DNA of 45,464 nt from Clostridia bacterium (GCA_018434325.1 JAHDPO010000016.1:1-45464); one strand, 5' to 3'. Positions 1 to 8,922 are shown, numbered from the stretch's first letter. A program made the numbers and translations. The notes: generated by a model from the letters alone, not told the origin.

Positions 1-418
1 AGCTCTCTGCTGTTTTGACGGCAAAAGTCTGATCTTCCGCAAGATCTGCTTTAGAAATGGCGAGGGTCAGTGTATCAAATAGCTGCTGTTTTTCAATCGG
101 TTTAATGAGATAGTTGATCGGGCTTGCCGCATATGCTTGCAAAGCAAACTGCGGCTCGGTGGTGGCATAGATAATTTGCGCCTCACGATCAAGGCGACGT
201 ATTTCTTTGCCTAATTCCAAGCCGCTCACCATGGGCATGACAATGTCCAATATGTAAAGGTGAAAGCGTTCCGATTCAGTGGCAGTCAACAATTTATCCG
301 GGTGAGAAAATCCCTGAATTTCCGCTTCACATGGATAGGCGCCCAAGTATTCTTTTATATGTGTGTTGATGATGTCCAGCTCTCTCGGCTGGTCGTCACA
401 GATAGCAATACGCAGCAT
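1..418 (-). CDS. LytTR-type response regulator, N-terminal part (cut by window edge)
   Basis: The reading frame starts at an ATG at 418 (AGGAAG ribosome binding site a few bases upstream) and runs off the left edge, giving about 139 residues without a stop. It is a CheY-like receiver: it begins MLRIAICDDQ, with the acidic pair near residues 8-9, the phosphoacceptor Asp near residue 58 in YILDIVMP, and the conserved Lys in NYLIKPI. The start closely resembles the complete LytTR regulator at 23387 (MLRIAVCDDN), so a C-terminal LytTR DNA-binding domain is inferred but lies outside the window. It follows the small HTH gene at 424-615 by 5 bases and is likely co-transcribed with it. It may be outside the ICE proper, because the recombinase genes at 763 usually sit next to an element end. 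Confidence 0.85.
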   Translation of the reverse strand, partial: MLRIAICDDQPRELDIINTHIKEYLGAYPCEAEIQGFSHPDKLLTATESERFHLYILDIVMPMVSGLELGKEIRRLDREAQIIYATTEPQFALQAYAASPINYLIKPIEKQQLFDTLTLAISKADLAEDQTFAVKTAES

Positions 419-423
419 AGCGG

Positions 424-615
424 TTACTTCCTTCTGGTATTTTCTTTTCGGGGATCAGCAGGCTTTTGGGCATCGGCGGGAATAGCCCAAGAACGCCCGA
501 AACGAGAAACCCCCGGAATGCGTCCGGCTTGGCAGTATTGATGTACGCGCCGTTCCGATATGCCCCATCTGTATGAAGCTTCCCGCGCTGAGATATATCC
601 TTGTAAACTGATCAA
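424..615 (-). CDS. Small HTH DNA-binding protein (excisionase/HTH_17-like)
   Basis: A 63-aa protein. I chose the TTG at 615 because a clean GGAGG lies 8 bases before it; an upstream ATG at 651 has no such site. The core has the pattern YIS-x-x-EA-x-x-WG(I/L)-x-x-R-x-V-x-x-x-C-x-x-GRI-x-G, followed by a basic tail, typical of excisionase-like or MerR-like single-helix-turn-helix proteins. It is clearly paralogous to the 68-aa protein at 39981-40187; they share the spacing, the W(A/L)(I/V)P segment and the DAQ(K/R)P tail. Both precede two-component genes, which suggests a regulatory rather than excision role, although directionality-factor activity cannot be excluded. Confidence 0.75.
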   Translation of the reverse strand: MISLQGYISAREASYRWGISERRVHQYCQAGRIPGVSRFGRSWAIPADAQKPADPRKENTRRK

Positions 616-653
616 CCCTTTCACCTCCGTGTAGATATAACAAGACATCATAC

Positions 654-682
654 ATTATATACGAATATCCGTATGGTTTCAA
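654..682 (-). promoter_or_regulatory. Promoter of the HTH/LytTR operon with palindrome in spacer
   Basis: On the minus strand there is TTGAAA (677-682), a 17-base spacer and TATAAT (654-659), close to the vegetative sigma consensus. The spacer is mostly taken up by the inverted repeat ATACG-GATATT-CGTAT (about 660-675), a plausible operator, perhaps for the HTH protein it drives. The assignment rests on pattern only. Confidence 0.7.
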
Positions 683-762
683 TAAGATAAATAAAAAATA
701 TAACTGCCTCTCAGGGCTCTCTTATGACTCCGCATATCCTGACAATCTCCGTTTTATTGAGA

Positions 763-2343
763 TTATTCGTCTCCTTTGTCACTGAATGTCCAATCAATGT
801 GAATGGACTTGTCATTGTAAACATAAATACAATCCACAAAATCGACTACCATCTGCCGGGTCAGGGTATCCGCTTGCAAATATTCTAAAAGTTTGGGTTC
901 GCCCTGTTTGGCGGCAGACAGCTTGCTTTGGAGTTCGGATAACTCGGTTTGCAATCGGCCGACCAGCCGTTCCATATCATTCTGCTCCCGTGACAGTCTT
1001 TCACGCTGGCTCAGGTATTGCTCACGACTGATTTTTTCTTCTGCCATGGCGTCATATAATTCCGCTTTCTGCTCAGCAGTACCTTTCAAGGAGGATTGAT
1101 AAACCGCAAGCTGCTTTCTCAATTTGGAAACTTGGTCACTGTTTCCCGCCTTTACCAACAAAGCCTTTTCGCTCATCAGGTTTTTAATATAGGCGTGGAT
1201 TGCGGATAAAAGCACACCGGCAAGCTCACACTCCTTGATATGCCCCTTCATGCAGCCAAACTCGGAGCTTCTCCTTTTTGTGTCACAGAAAAACTGTGGT
1301 GTCGGTTTAGAACGGCGGGACATGGCATACCCACAATGACCGCAACGGATTTTATCCGTGAACAGGTGAACACTGTGAGGTGCAAACTCTTTTTCCGCAT
1401 ATATCGCCAAATTGTCCTGCGCTGCCTGAAATTCTGCTTCTGTCACAAGGGGTTCATGCTTACATTCCACAACAATCCAGTCTGATCTTTTATTCTTCAG
1501 CGATTTATAGTTTCCTACCTGTGGGCGGTAGCTCTTACCATAAACCACAGACCCCAAGTACCTTTCGTCACGCAGGATTCGGTTAATCATGCTCTCATCC
1601 CAAAGAGTTGTCCCCTGAATACCAATCCACCATTTGTGGTGATAGCCCTGTCGGTTTTTAATTTTACTGGCGGTAGGGACTTTTTCGGCATTGAACAAAC
1701 GAGTGATTTCAAGCGTTGACATTCCCATCCCGGATAGCCGGAAGATGCGCCGTACAATCTCGGCGCTGTCCTCGTCAACCACCAGCTTGTTTTTATTTTG
1801 CCTATCCTTTCGGTATCCGATTGGGGCAAAGGGGCTTAGATAATCACCCCGGAGCGCTTTTGTCCGCTTTCCGCTTTTCACCTTTATGGATATATCCTTG
1901 CTGTAATAGCCGTAAATCACATTTCGGAAAGCAATGTCCACACCGCTTGTTTTTCCCTGCATTTTGGCGCTGTCATAGCCGTCGTTGACCGAGATAAACC
2001 GAATCCCAAGGAAGGGGAAAATCTGATCCACATAATCGCTGACGGTGATATAGTCCCTGCCAAACCGGGAGAAGTCCTTGACGATAATGCAGTCAATCTC
2101 CTTTGCCTTGGCCTTTTGCAAAAGCGCCTGCATACCGGGGCGCTGCATATTGGTTCCCGAAAATCCATCATCGCACAGTTCCATGATTTCACAGCCTCGA
2201 AATTCGGGGCAGCTTTCCACACAACGGCGGAGCAAATCCCGCTGATTGGTTACGCTGTTGCTTTCGTCCTTCACACCGTCCCGGCTGTCCTCGTCCTCTA
2301 CGGAAAGACGGATATATAGAAGAATAACATATCTCTTATTCAT
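763..2343 (-). CDS. Large serine recombinase, third gene of the triple
   Basis: A 526-aa site-specific recombinase of the large serine integrase family. The start is MNKRYVILLYIRLS at 2343, 8 bases inside the end of the preceding recombinase gene, so translation is probably coupled. The resolvase domain spans about residues 5-160, with the catalytic Ser near residue 14 in YIRLS and the conserved Arg region DFSRFGRDY. A recombinase domain follows, then a zinc ribbon (CGHC about residue 345, then two more Cys) and a C-terminal coiled-coil stretch rich in Lys/Glu/Arg. All key residues appear intact. It is the last gene before the presumed element end. With its two neighbours it likely catalyses excision and integration between att sites. 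Confidence 0.95.
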   Translation of the reverse strand: MNKRYVILLYIRLSVEDEDSRDGVKDESNSVTNQRDLLRRCVESCPEFRGCEIMELCDDGFSGTNMQRPGMQALLQKAKAKEIDCIIVKDFSRFGRDYITVSDYVDQIFPFLGIRFISVNDGYDSAKMQGKTSGVDIAFRNVIYGYYSKDISIKVKSGKRTKALRGDYLSPFAPIGYRKDRQNKNKLVVDEDSAEIVRRIFRLSGMGMSTLEITRLFNAEKVPTASKIKNRQGYHHKWWIGIQGTTLWDESMINRILRDERYLGSVVYGKSYRPQVGNYKSLKNKRSDWIVVECKHEPLVTEAEFQAAQDNLAIYAEKEFAPHSVHLFTDKIRCGHCGYAMSRRSKPTPQFFCDTKRRSSEFGCMKGHIKECELAGVLLSAIHAYIKNLMSEKALLVKAGNSDQVSKLRKQLAVYQSSLKGTAEQKAELYDAMAEEKISREQYLSQRERLSREQNDMERLVGRLQTELSELQSKLSAAKQGEPKLLEYLQADTLTRQMVVDFVDCIYVYNDKSIHIDWTFSDKGDE

Positions 2344-4045
2344 TGACCGCCACCCCCACCGGGAACAACAGTCCTTCTTGCAGGCACCTGTACTCATCCT
2401 CAAAGCGGAGCTTTACAGTGACGGCGGATTTGCTGTGAACGATGACCTTCTCCACCAGCTCCAATGCCATTTTCCTTGTCAGGGACGGTTCCTCACGAAA
2501 AGTTAGAAATGTCCGCAGCCATGGGTTTTCTTCGGTCTGCGTTTCTCTCATGGACTGCTCCTGTGCCGCAAGCTCACCCAAAAGGGCTGTCAAATCCGCT
2601 TCCTGCTCCTTGTACCGGTTTTGGGCGTACAGATAGTCCTTTTCGTCCATCAGCCGATCTAAATAATCATCACAAAGGCTTTCTTTCAGACGGGCAATAC
2701 GGTTAAGCTGTGTCCTTGCCTGTTCCATGCGCTGGTTGATTTGCTGCTTTTTAGAGAGGACAGCGCTCTTATTCGCCGCACCCCTGATGAGCTTTTCCAT
2801 ATCCAAAGCCGTCACAAGCTGGGACTGGATGACGCTGAACACCACCTCTAAAAGTTTGGTTTCAGGGATGCTGGTAAAGGAACAACGGTCAATTTCTGCG
2901 GTATGAACCGGGCAAATGTAATTGTACCAAACATGGAAATTTGGTTCTTTGTGCTTATTTTCCCGCACGTTCTTGTAGCGCACAAGATTTGTGTCGCAGT
3001 TCTCGCAGTAAACAAGACCCTTTAGGATGTTTTCGGTGTTCGTAACCTCGGCAAATCGGGTCTGCTTTTCATAATATACCCTTGCAGCCTGTTCCCCCAG
3101 CTTTTGAACGCCATCAAAAACAGCTTGCCTGATGATTGGCTCGTGGGTATTTTTCACGACAAGCCATTGTTCTTTTGGTAGGACGGTTTGTTGCTGCCCT
3201 TCCCAAAGAGCCTCCCGTTTTCTGCCCTGTACCATGTGTCCCAAATAGACTTCGTTGGACAGCATGGATTTCATAACGGCTACTTTCCATATGGTATTGG
3301 CAAAGCGCTGATCCTTTACCATTCCTTTTTCAAAGCGGTAACGGCTTGGAGAGGGAATGCCCCGACTGTTCAGCTCCCGCGCAATGCTCTGATAGCTCAT
3401 ACCCGAAAGCCGCCAATCAAAAATATCACGGACAATAGGGGCGGTTTCTTCATCCACAATCAGGCGGTGCTTATCCTCTGGGTCTTTCAAATAGCCGTAG
3501 GCCGCCCACGCTCCGATAAATTCCCCACGCTCCTGCTTGCCACGGAGGACAGGGCAGATTTTCTGAGAAATATCACGGGCGTACACATCATTGACAAGGT
3601 TTTTCAGGTTGATTGTCAGGCTGTCATAGGTGGATGGGTCAAGACTGTCGTAGCCGTCGTTGACCGCAATAAACCGTACACCCATGAAGGGGAATATCTT
3701 TTCTAAGTATTCTCCGGCCTCAATGTAATTTCTGCCGAAACGGGAAAGGTCTTTGACAATGACACAATCCACATTCCCCATGCGTATATCATCTAAAAGC
3801 CGTTCAAAATCATCCCGTTCAAAGTTGACTCCCGTTTCTCCATTGTCCGAGTAAACGCAGTAGAGGGAAAGGCTGGGGTCATTTTCAATATAGGCACGAA
3901 GCAGGGCCTCTTGGTTTTCAATGGAATCGCTGTTCTCACGGTGTCCGTCCAGTACAGAAAGCCGCACATAAGCGCCCACTTGATAGACACGCAGATTTGG
4001 TGAGAGGGTCACAGCCGGTTGTCTGAATTTACTTTTCCTTGCCAT
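2336..4045 (-). CDS. Large serine recombinase, second gene of the triple
   Basis: A 569-aa large serine recombinase. The start is MARKSKFRQP at 4045: GGAGGTGG precedes it, and the stop of the upstream recombinase gene lies one base away. The catalytic Ser is in YVRLS near residue 30, and the Arg motif is DLSRFGRNY. The zinc-ribbon region has CENC followed by CPVH and a further Cys; the C-terminal third is a predicted coiled coil. It differs substantially in sequence from both flanking recombinases, so the triple is not a recent duplication. Its exact division of labour with the neighbours cannot be read from sequence. Confidence 0.95.
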   Translation of the reverse strand: MARKSKFRQPAVTLSPNLRVYQVGAYVRLSVLDGHRENSDSIENQEALLRAYIENDPSLSLYCVYSDNGETGVNFERDDFERLLDDIRMGNVDCVIVKDLSRFGRNYIEAGEYLEKIFPFMGVRFIAVNDGYDSLDPSTYDSLTINLKNLVNDVYARDISQKICPVLRGKQERGEFIGAWAAYGYLKDPEDKHRLIVDEETAPIVRDIFDWRLSGMSYQSIARELNSRGIPSPSRYRFEKGMVKDQRFANTIWKVAVMKSMLSNEVYLGHMVQGRKREALWEGQQQTVLPKEQWLVVKNTHEPIIRQAVFDGVQKLGEQAARVYYEKQTRFAEVTNTENILKGLVYCENCDTNLVRYKNVRENKHKEPNFHVWYNYICPVHTAEIDRCSFTSIPETKLLEVVFSVIQSQLVTALDMEKLIRGAANKSAVLSKKQQINQRMEQARTQLNRIARLKESLCDDYLDRLMDEKDYLYAQNRYKEQEADLTALLGELAAQEQSMRETQTEENPWLRTFLTFREEPSLTRKMALELVEKVIVHSKSAVTVKLRFEDEYRCLQEGLLFPVGVAVNE

Positions 4046-4046
4046 A

Positions 4047-5723
4047 CTACACCACCTCCCGTTTGGAAGATGGGACCGGTGCAATGCGTTCCACACACTG
4101 AATCAGAGCCAGCGCGCTTTCATATTCACACTGGAATTTGAACTCAATATGTATCCGCTGATTTTCGTACACCGCAATGCGGTCGATCAGCTCCACCGCC
4201 AGCTTTCGGGTGAGCTGCGCAATATCACGGTACTGCTTGAAGTAGGCGATCCACTGCTGTTCGTCGGACTTTCCCTCAACAAGACGGTCTATTTCCTGAC
4301 TAAGAGCAAGGATAGCGTCCTCGGCTTCTTTCGCCTTTTGGTCGTACCGCTTGCCAAAAGCAAGATAATCCTCACGGGCGATAATGCCGTCCGTGTAGTC
4401 CTCATGGAGCTTCATACGGTAACGGCGGTATTTCTCCACCTCGGCTTGCTTGGAGCACAGCCGTTCATCCGCTTTTTTGACCTGTCTGCCGGTATAGGGC
4501 AGCCGTGCAATATCAGCCAAGGTCTGCTCCACATCAAGGACAGAGCGAATATGCTCCCGTACCGCAGACTCTACAGCCTGCATCAGCAGTTCGTCACGGA
4601 TACTGTGGCTTTTGCAGCCGCTTTTTTCCTTACTTCCCGAACAAATGTAGTAATAATAGGGATTGTCGGCTGTGGAGTTGTTCTTCCGTACCATGCTACG
4701 GCCGCAATCGGCACAGTAAAGCAATCCCGCAAGAGGAAACAGCGTTTCTTCTCCGGGAGCCGTTCGTGTGTCGGTACGCAGGATTTTCGCCGCATTGTCA
4801 AAGGTATCCTTGCTGACAATCGGCTCATGGGTGTTTTCCTTGACTGCCCATTGCTCCTGCGGAACCGCAAACTGCTTTTTTACTTTGTAGTTGGGGCTGC
4901 TGCGCTTTCCCTGCTCCAGAACACCGATATACAAGGGATTTTTCAAAATACGCAGGACGGTAACTGCCGTCCATTGTGCTTTGGGATTCCGCTTGAATGG
5001 GGTTTGATAGGAGCTGCCAATCAGGCGCTTATACTCCAATGGGGAGGGAATATCGCTCCCATTCAGATGAACGGCAATGGCCGGTGCGGAGTAGCCATTC
5101 AAAAACAGCTTGAATACATCCTGCACAACGCCTGCCGCAAATTCATCAATGATTAAACGGTGCTTATCCTCCGGGTCTTTCAGATAGCCAAAGGCGGCGA
5201 AAGGCGCAATAAACTGGCCTTTCGCACGTTTAACCTCAAGCTGGCTGCGGATTTTAATGGAAATGTCTCGGCAGTAGGCATCGTTCATCAGGTTTTTAAC
5301 CGGCACAATCAGATTGTCCGATGCCGTTTTGGGCTTTGCGCTGTCATAGTCATCATTGATGGAGATGAAGCGCACGCCCATAAAGGGGAAGATTTTTTCA
5401 ATGTACTTTCCCGTTTCAATGAAGTTTCTGCCAAGGCGGGAAAAATCCTTGACGATAATGCAGTTGATGTCCTTATTCTTAACCGATTCCATCATAGAGA
5501 TGAAATCCGGACGGTCGAAATGAACCCCGGTATAGCCATCGTCAATTCTCACCTTATGCAAGGTGATTTCGGGGTGCTTATCCAAAAAAGCGGAGATTAA
5601 ATCCCGCTGATTTGCGATGCTGTCGCTTTCCGATTTATTTCCGTCCTCTTTATCGCCGTCCTCACGGGACAGGCGCAGGTACATATCAGCAATGTACTGT
5701 GTGATTGGTTGTTTTGCGTCCAT
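4047..5723 (-). CDS. Large serine recombinase, first gene of the triple
   Basis: A 558-aa large serine recombinase, first in the transcript. It starts MDAKQPITQY at 5723 with AGGAGA nine bases upstream. The catalytic Ser lies in YLRLS near residue 19, the Arg motif is DFSRLGRNF, and the zinc ribbon has CADC and a second Cys pair (YYYYICSGS, then SGC). A coiled coil follows, rich in Lys and Glu. Its leader (about 5766-5849) can fold into a nested pseudoknot, listed separately. Tandem triples of serine recombinases are known from some Firmicute ICEs, so the arrangement is recognised but uncommon. Confidence 0.95.
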   Translation of the reverse strand: MDAKQPITQYIADMYLRLSREDGDKEDGNKSESDSIANQRDLISAFLDKHPEITLHKVRIDDGYTGVHFDRPDFISMMESVKNKDINCIIVKDFSRLGRNFIETGKYIEKIFPFMGVRFISINDDYDSAKPKTASDNLIVPVKNLMNDAYCRDISIKIRSQLEVKRAKGQFIAPFAAFGYLKDPEDKHRLIIDEFAAGVVQDVFKLFLNGYSAPAIAVHLNGSDIPSPLEYKRLIGSSYQTPFKRNPKAQWTAVTVLRILKNPLYIGVLEQGKRSSPNYKVKKQFAVPQEQWAVKENTHEPIVSKDTFDNAAKILRTDTRTAPGEETLFPLAGLLYCADCGRSMVRKNNSTADNPYYYYICSGSKEKSGCKSHSIRDELLMQAVESAVREHIRSVLDVEQTLADIARLPYTGRQVKKADERLCSKQAEVEKYRRYRMKLHEDYTDGIIAREDYLAFGKRYDQKAKEAEDAILALSQEIDRLVEGKSDEQQWIAYFKQYRDIAQLTRKLAVELIDRIAVYENQRIHIEFKFQCEYESALALIQCVERIAPVPSSKREVV

Positions 5724-5765
5724 TCGGTATTCTCCTAATCGCCTCTGAATTTCAGAAAACCAATC

Positions 5766-5849
5766 GGGAGTTTCACCGCAAGTCCTATACCGCAGGGGAC
5801 TTACCCTGACCGCCTGCGGATTTGTGACTCAGCTTACCACAAAACTCCC
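5766..5849 (-). ncRNA. Candidate pseudoknotted leader of the recombinase operon
   Basis: This lies 43-126 bases upstream of the recombinase start. Outer stem: 5842-5849 pairs with 5766-5773 (8 bp, GGGAGTTT/AAACTCCC). Inside it are two interleaved stems: 5813-5819 with 5790-5796 (7 bp, CCGCAGG/CCTGCGG) and 5797-5802 with 5780-5785 (6 bp, AAGTCC/GGACTT). The order S1-S2-S1'-S2', with no base between S2 and S1', is that of an H-type pseudoknot. I do not recognise it as a known riboswitch class. It could regulate recombinase expression or be a DNA-level site; the fold is inferred from complementarity only. Confidence 0.5.
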
Positions 5850-5904
5850 TTCGCGTCCAGACTGATTTCCTTGTGTTCGATGGTTACCATTCATACTCTT
5901 TTCC

Positions 5905-6168
5905 TCATAGGGTTTGTATATAGTGTTCCATCCGCTGTTCAAAGGTCACTCCGTTGTCGGCAAAACCAACGCTGACGGCGACCTTTCCCACACGGAAACA
6001 GTAGGGATTTCTGATTTGCCTTAAAAACTCTATTTGGCGTTCCTCTTTGGAGAGGTTTCTGTCAACCTCAATATCTCTTATATCTACAAGCGTTGTCGGA
6101 TCGACCGTCCGAACATCCACCTGACGCAATTTCTCCAAATCCATCTGTGTTACATCAAATTTTTCCAT
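5905..6168 (-). CDS. DUF6870-like small ICE protein
   Basis: An 87-aa protein starting MEKFDVTQMD with AAGGAGGACGGCC before the ATG. It has the pattern I associate with the DUF6870 family of conjugative elements: a VDIRTVDP-like segment (here VDVRTVDPTTL), an acidic stretch with KEER, then IRNPYCFRVGK and a C-terminal FADNGVTFEQRMEHYI. There are no signal or membrane segments, and the function is unknown. It sits between the helicase and the recombinases, 77 bases downstream of the helicase stop, and is probably part of the maintenance operon. Confidence 0.8.
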   Translation of the reverse strand: MEKFDVTQMDLEKLRQVDVRTVDPTTLVDIRDIEVDRNLSKEERQIEFLRQIRNPYCFRVGKVAVSVGFADNGVTFEQRMEHYIQTL

Positions 6169-6233
6169 GGCCGTCCTCCTTGCTTTCTCTTATCATCTAT
6201 ATGAAACTCTCGGATTGTCCTATGACCGAAAAG

Positions 6234-6266
6234 CCGGGCACCCACTCATTCAAAGTAGGCGCCCGG
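6234..6266 (-). terminator. Hairpin at the helicase stop codon
   Basis: Read on the minus strand, CCGGGCGCC pairs with GGTGCCCGG (9 bp with one G-U), followed by CTTTTCGG. The loop contains the TGA stop of the helicase gene. It could be a weak terminator or an intercistronic stabiliser before the DUF6870-like gene. Confidence 0.45.
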
Positions 6267-8507
6267 TTTCTTAGCCGCAATAAAGCGATTCACATCAGAA
6301 AGCTGGTGGGTAACAGGCATATCCGGCAAGGCCGCCAGTATATCATTCCGGTAGCGTCTGCTCGCCCGGCTATCGAGGATGGAAAAAACACAGGTGTCCG
6401 TTTCTCTGCGGATTCCCCGGCCAACCCATTGGCGCAGCTTGATGAGCATACCCGGCACAATGACCTCGTTCAGATAGCCGTAGAAGTCAGGATACAGGGT
6501 CTTTTCATATTCCAACACCGGATCAGGAGCCGGAAACGGCAGCCGTACCACAATGAGGGAAGATAAAATATCCCCGGCAAGGTCAATGCCCTCTCCGGCA
6601 CTGTCGCTGGCACAGAGGATGCCGTTTCCGCTTCTGCGAAAAGAATCGAGGGCGTCCAGACGGCCTTTACCCATGCGGAATACGGGGAATGAGGTAATCC
6701 GTCCGCACAGTTCGTCATATGCCTGCTCCATCATGCGGTAAGAAGTAAACAGAATGAGGGTATGCCCATGGGTCACTTCAATCAGTTCCACCAGCCGATT
6801 GACCACCGCCTGAAAATAACCGCTGTCTTTGTCTGAAGGCAGCGGCATATCCTGCGGCAAATACAGCAGGGCATGGTTTGGATAATCAAAGGGAGAAGCC
6901 TTGCTGGTTTCAAAGATACGGCGTTTCTCTGCCAGTATAATTCCGTTATTTCGCTTAAAATGCGAAAAGTCGCCCCCCACAGAGAGCGTGCCGGAGGTCA
7001 GGATATACGGAATTTCTTCCTGCCAAATATCCTCCGATAGTAGAAAATCAAGCTGCTTTGGCAGGGCGCAGACCCGGCAGGCCGTTACCCCGGTCATTTC
7101 CAGCCATAAAATAGACCCGGCATGATGAAACAGGATGGATAGCTTCACTTCCTGCTGTTCCATGCGGTTTACCAGCCGGTCGTAACGATCCCTTTTCTCA
7201 CGGGCGGTCGTATAAAAAAGCACCGACAGTCTGCGCAGCACAGCCATCAGTGTTTTCAAAGCCCGTATGCAGTTTAAGTCAATCTGTACGGCATAGCAGT
7301 TTTTATCATAACTTGTGCCTGCGGCATAGCGCAGGGCTTCAAAGAGCAGGGCGTTTTGTTCCTGCATAGTATCGCACAGCCGGACAATCTCCGCTTTGTC
7401 GGGATTGCCTGCGCCAATAGCATGGTAAATGCTTGCCACCAGCCGTTCCAGCTCCACGTTTTCCATCGTCATACCATACATCTGCCTTGCGGCATCAAGG
7501 AGCTTGTGAGCCTCGTCAAAAACCATCACTCCACGGGGAGGAAACAAGGACCTTCTCCCGTTCTTTCTGCCAAGGACATCCGCCAGCACAAGGTTGTGGT
7601 TGGCGATCTGAAAGTCATAAACAAGGGTTTGTGCTTTGCGGATAAAGTCACGGTATCGGCAGACCGAGGACAGCGGGCAGTTCAGATGGCAGCGTTCCAC
7701 ATTGATGCAGGATTTCACATAGTCTGTTAAGGGGAGCTTATCCAAATCCAGGGGGCAGGCTCCGGTGAAAAGTCCGGTCAGGACAGAAAGCAGCTCCTTG
7801 TCCTCATGGCGGTCATTATGTGCGATAGAGGAACGATACCCCTTTACCCGGCTGTCGCAAGCATAATGGGATTTCCCCTTGCGAACCACAAAGGACAGGG
7901 GCTTGTCAATAATCCGGTGTTCCATCAGAATATCGGAAATCTGAGGGATGTATTCCTCCGTCAATGCCTTTTGCAGCGCAATGGTGGAAGTAGAGATAAT
8001 GGTCGGCAGCTTATTGATGCTGAACAGGTTGTGGACCGTCACGGCCAGGATGTAAGCATGAGTTTTACCCGTACCCACCTCGGCCTCACAAAGCGCCAGC
8101 CGGTTTCCCTGCAGGGACTCCAGCATTTCCAGCGCAAGAGCCGCCTGATTTTCTCTCAAGTCCATGCCATGTTCCGGCAGGATGTTTGAAAAAATGTGTT
8201 CCAGCAGATTTCTTGCTCTCACAATAGGCTTGATGGAAAAGGTGCTTTCCGGTTCCGATACTGCCTGTGAAAGCATTTTGTCCATCGCTTTTTGATAGCC
8301 GCTTTCATTCAGGGGCGCCGACTTGGAAAAAAGCCGCTTTGCCTTTAAGGTAGAAAGTTCTACCATGCGGTAGCTGTATGTTTTTCCGGTGTAGTATTCC
8401 AAAAGCACGCAGTTTTCGGCAGTCAGCACAATGCGTTCCTCTTGCCGAATTAAGCCTGCTTCATAAATCTTATTTTGAATATCTGCCATGTAGACAGGTT
8501 GTTCCAT
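6246..8507 (-). CDS. DinG/XPD-type superfamily 2 DNA helicase
   Basis: A 753-aa ATP-dependent helicase starting MEQPVYMADI at 8507, with AAGGAGG ten bases before the ATG. Walker A is GTGKT near residues 145-149, the Walker B box is DEAH at about 331-334, and the C-terminal helicase motif is WVGRGIRRETDT. Between motifs I and II lies a Cys cluster (C267, C273, C277, C283, plus C251) that fits the 4Fe-4S cluster of XPD/DinG helicases. It likely unwinds DNA during element transfer or replication, in the cytoplasm. It is encoded between the sigma-like and DUF6870-like genes. A fragment of a second copy is present at 25562-25657. Intact and of normal length. Confidence 0.93.
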   Translation of the reverse strand: MEQPVYMADIQNKIYEAGLIRQEERIVLTAENCVLLEYYTGKTYSYRMVELSTLKAKRLFSKSAPLNESGYQKAMDKMLSQAVSEPESTFSIKPIVRARNLLEHIFSNILPEHGMDLRENQAALALEMLESLQGNRLALCEAEVGTGKTHAYILAVTVHNLFSINKLPTIISTSTIALQKALTEEYIPQISDILMEHRIIDKPLSFVVRKGKSHYACDSRVKGYRSSIAHNDRHEDKELLSVLTGLFTGACPLDLDKLPLTDYVKSCINVERCHLNCPLSSVCRYRDFIRKAQTLVYDFQIANHNLVLADVLGRKNGRRSLFPPRGVMVFDEAHKLLDAARQMYGMTMENVELERLVASIYHAIGAGNPDKAEIVRLCDTMQEQNALLFEALRYAAGTSYDKNCYAVQIDLNCIRALKTLMAVLRRLSVLFYTTAREKRDRYDRLVNRMEQQEVKLSILFHHAGSILWLEMTGVTACRVCALPKQLDFLLSEDIWQEEIPYILTSGTLSVGGDFSHFKRNNGIILAEKRRIFETSKASPFDYPNHALLYLPQDMPLPSDKDSGYFQAVVNRLVELIEVTHGHTLILFTSYRMMEQAYDELCGRITSFPVFRMGKGRLDALDSFRRSGNGILCASDSAGEGIDLAGDILSSLIVVRLPFPAPDPVLEYEKTLYPDFYGYLNEVIVPGMLIKLRQWVGRGIRRETDTCVFSILDSRASRRYRNDILAALPDMPVTHQLSDVNRFIAAKKPGAYFE

Positions 8508-8535
8508 AATATTTTGCCTCCTTTGCTTCCCTAAA

Positions 8536-8625
8536 GGAGCGACACAAGAATGCGGCGGAATCAGGAAAAGGTTTGAAAGTTTGTTGACTCAAAAGCCTGT
8601 TCCGCCGCATGGTTTCTATCGCTCC
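8536..8625 (-). repeat. Large interrupted hairpin before the helicase
   Basis: Two nested stems: GGAGCGA (8536-8542) with TCGCTCC (8619-8625), and ATGCGGCGGAA plus CAGG (8550-8565) with CCTG plus TTCCGCCGCAT (8596-8610). This gives about 22 paired positions around a 30-base loop. It ends roughly 15 bases upstream of the helicase ribosome binding site, so it would be in the helicase 5' leader. Confidence 0.55.
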
Positions 8626-8799
8626 GATAGAGCACGATAGATTTTTATAGCAAAGCAAAGGTGTGACAAGCGATCCGGCTGGTGTTGCCGGACTCCATAA
8701 AAGCCGCCCCTCGTTCTATCTCAAACGAGGGTGATGCGTTTTCCCGGCCATCTGCCGGGCTGCTCAATGCGGTGAAGCGTTCAAAGCAGAAGTACCATG

Positions 8800-8922
8800 A
8801 TGACCGGCAGGGATCGTCGCAATCCGTCCCACCACGGGGCGTAACTGCCGCAGACATAATCGCTCGGAGGGCATTGCCCCCGTCTTGGCGTGTCCCGGTG
8901 TGTCGCTCCCCCTGCCGGTGAT
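8800..8922. repeat. Perfect 10-bp inverted repeat enclosing a candidate structured RNA
   Basis: The arms are 8800-8809 and 8913-8922; pairing can extend outward by about three more positions with one mismatch. The enclosed 103 bases contain further complementary runs (for example ACGGGG/CCCCGT). The transcribed strand is unknown; minus fits the neighbouring genes. Confidence 0.5.
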
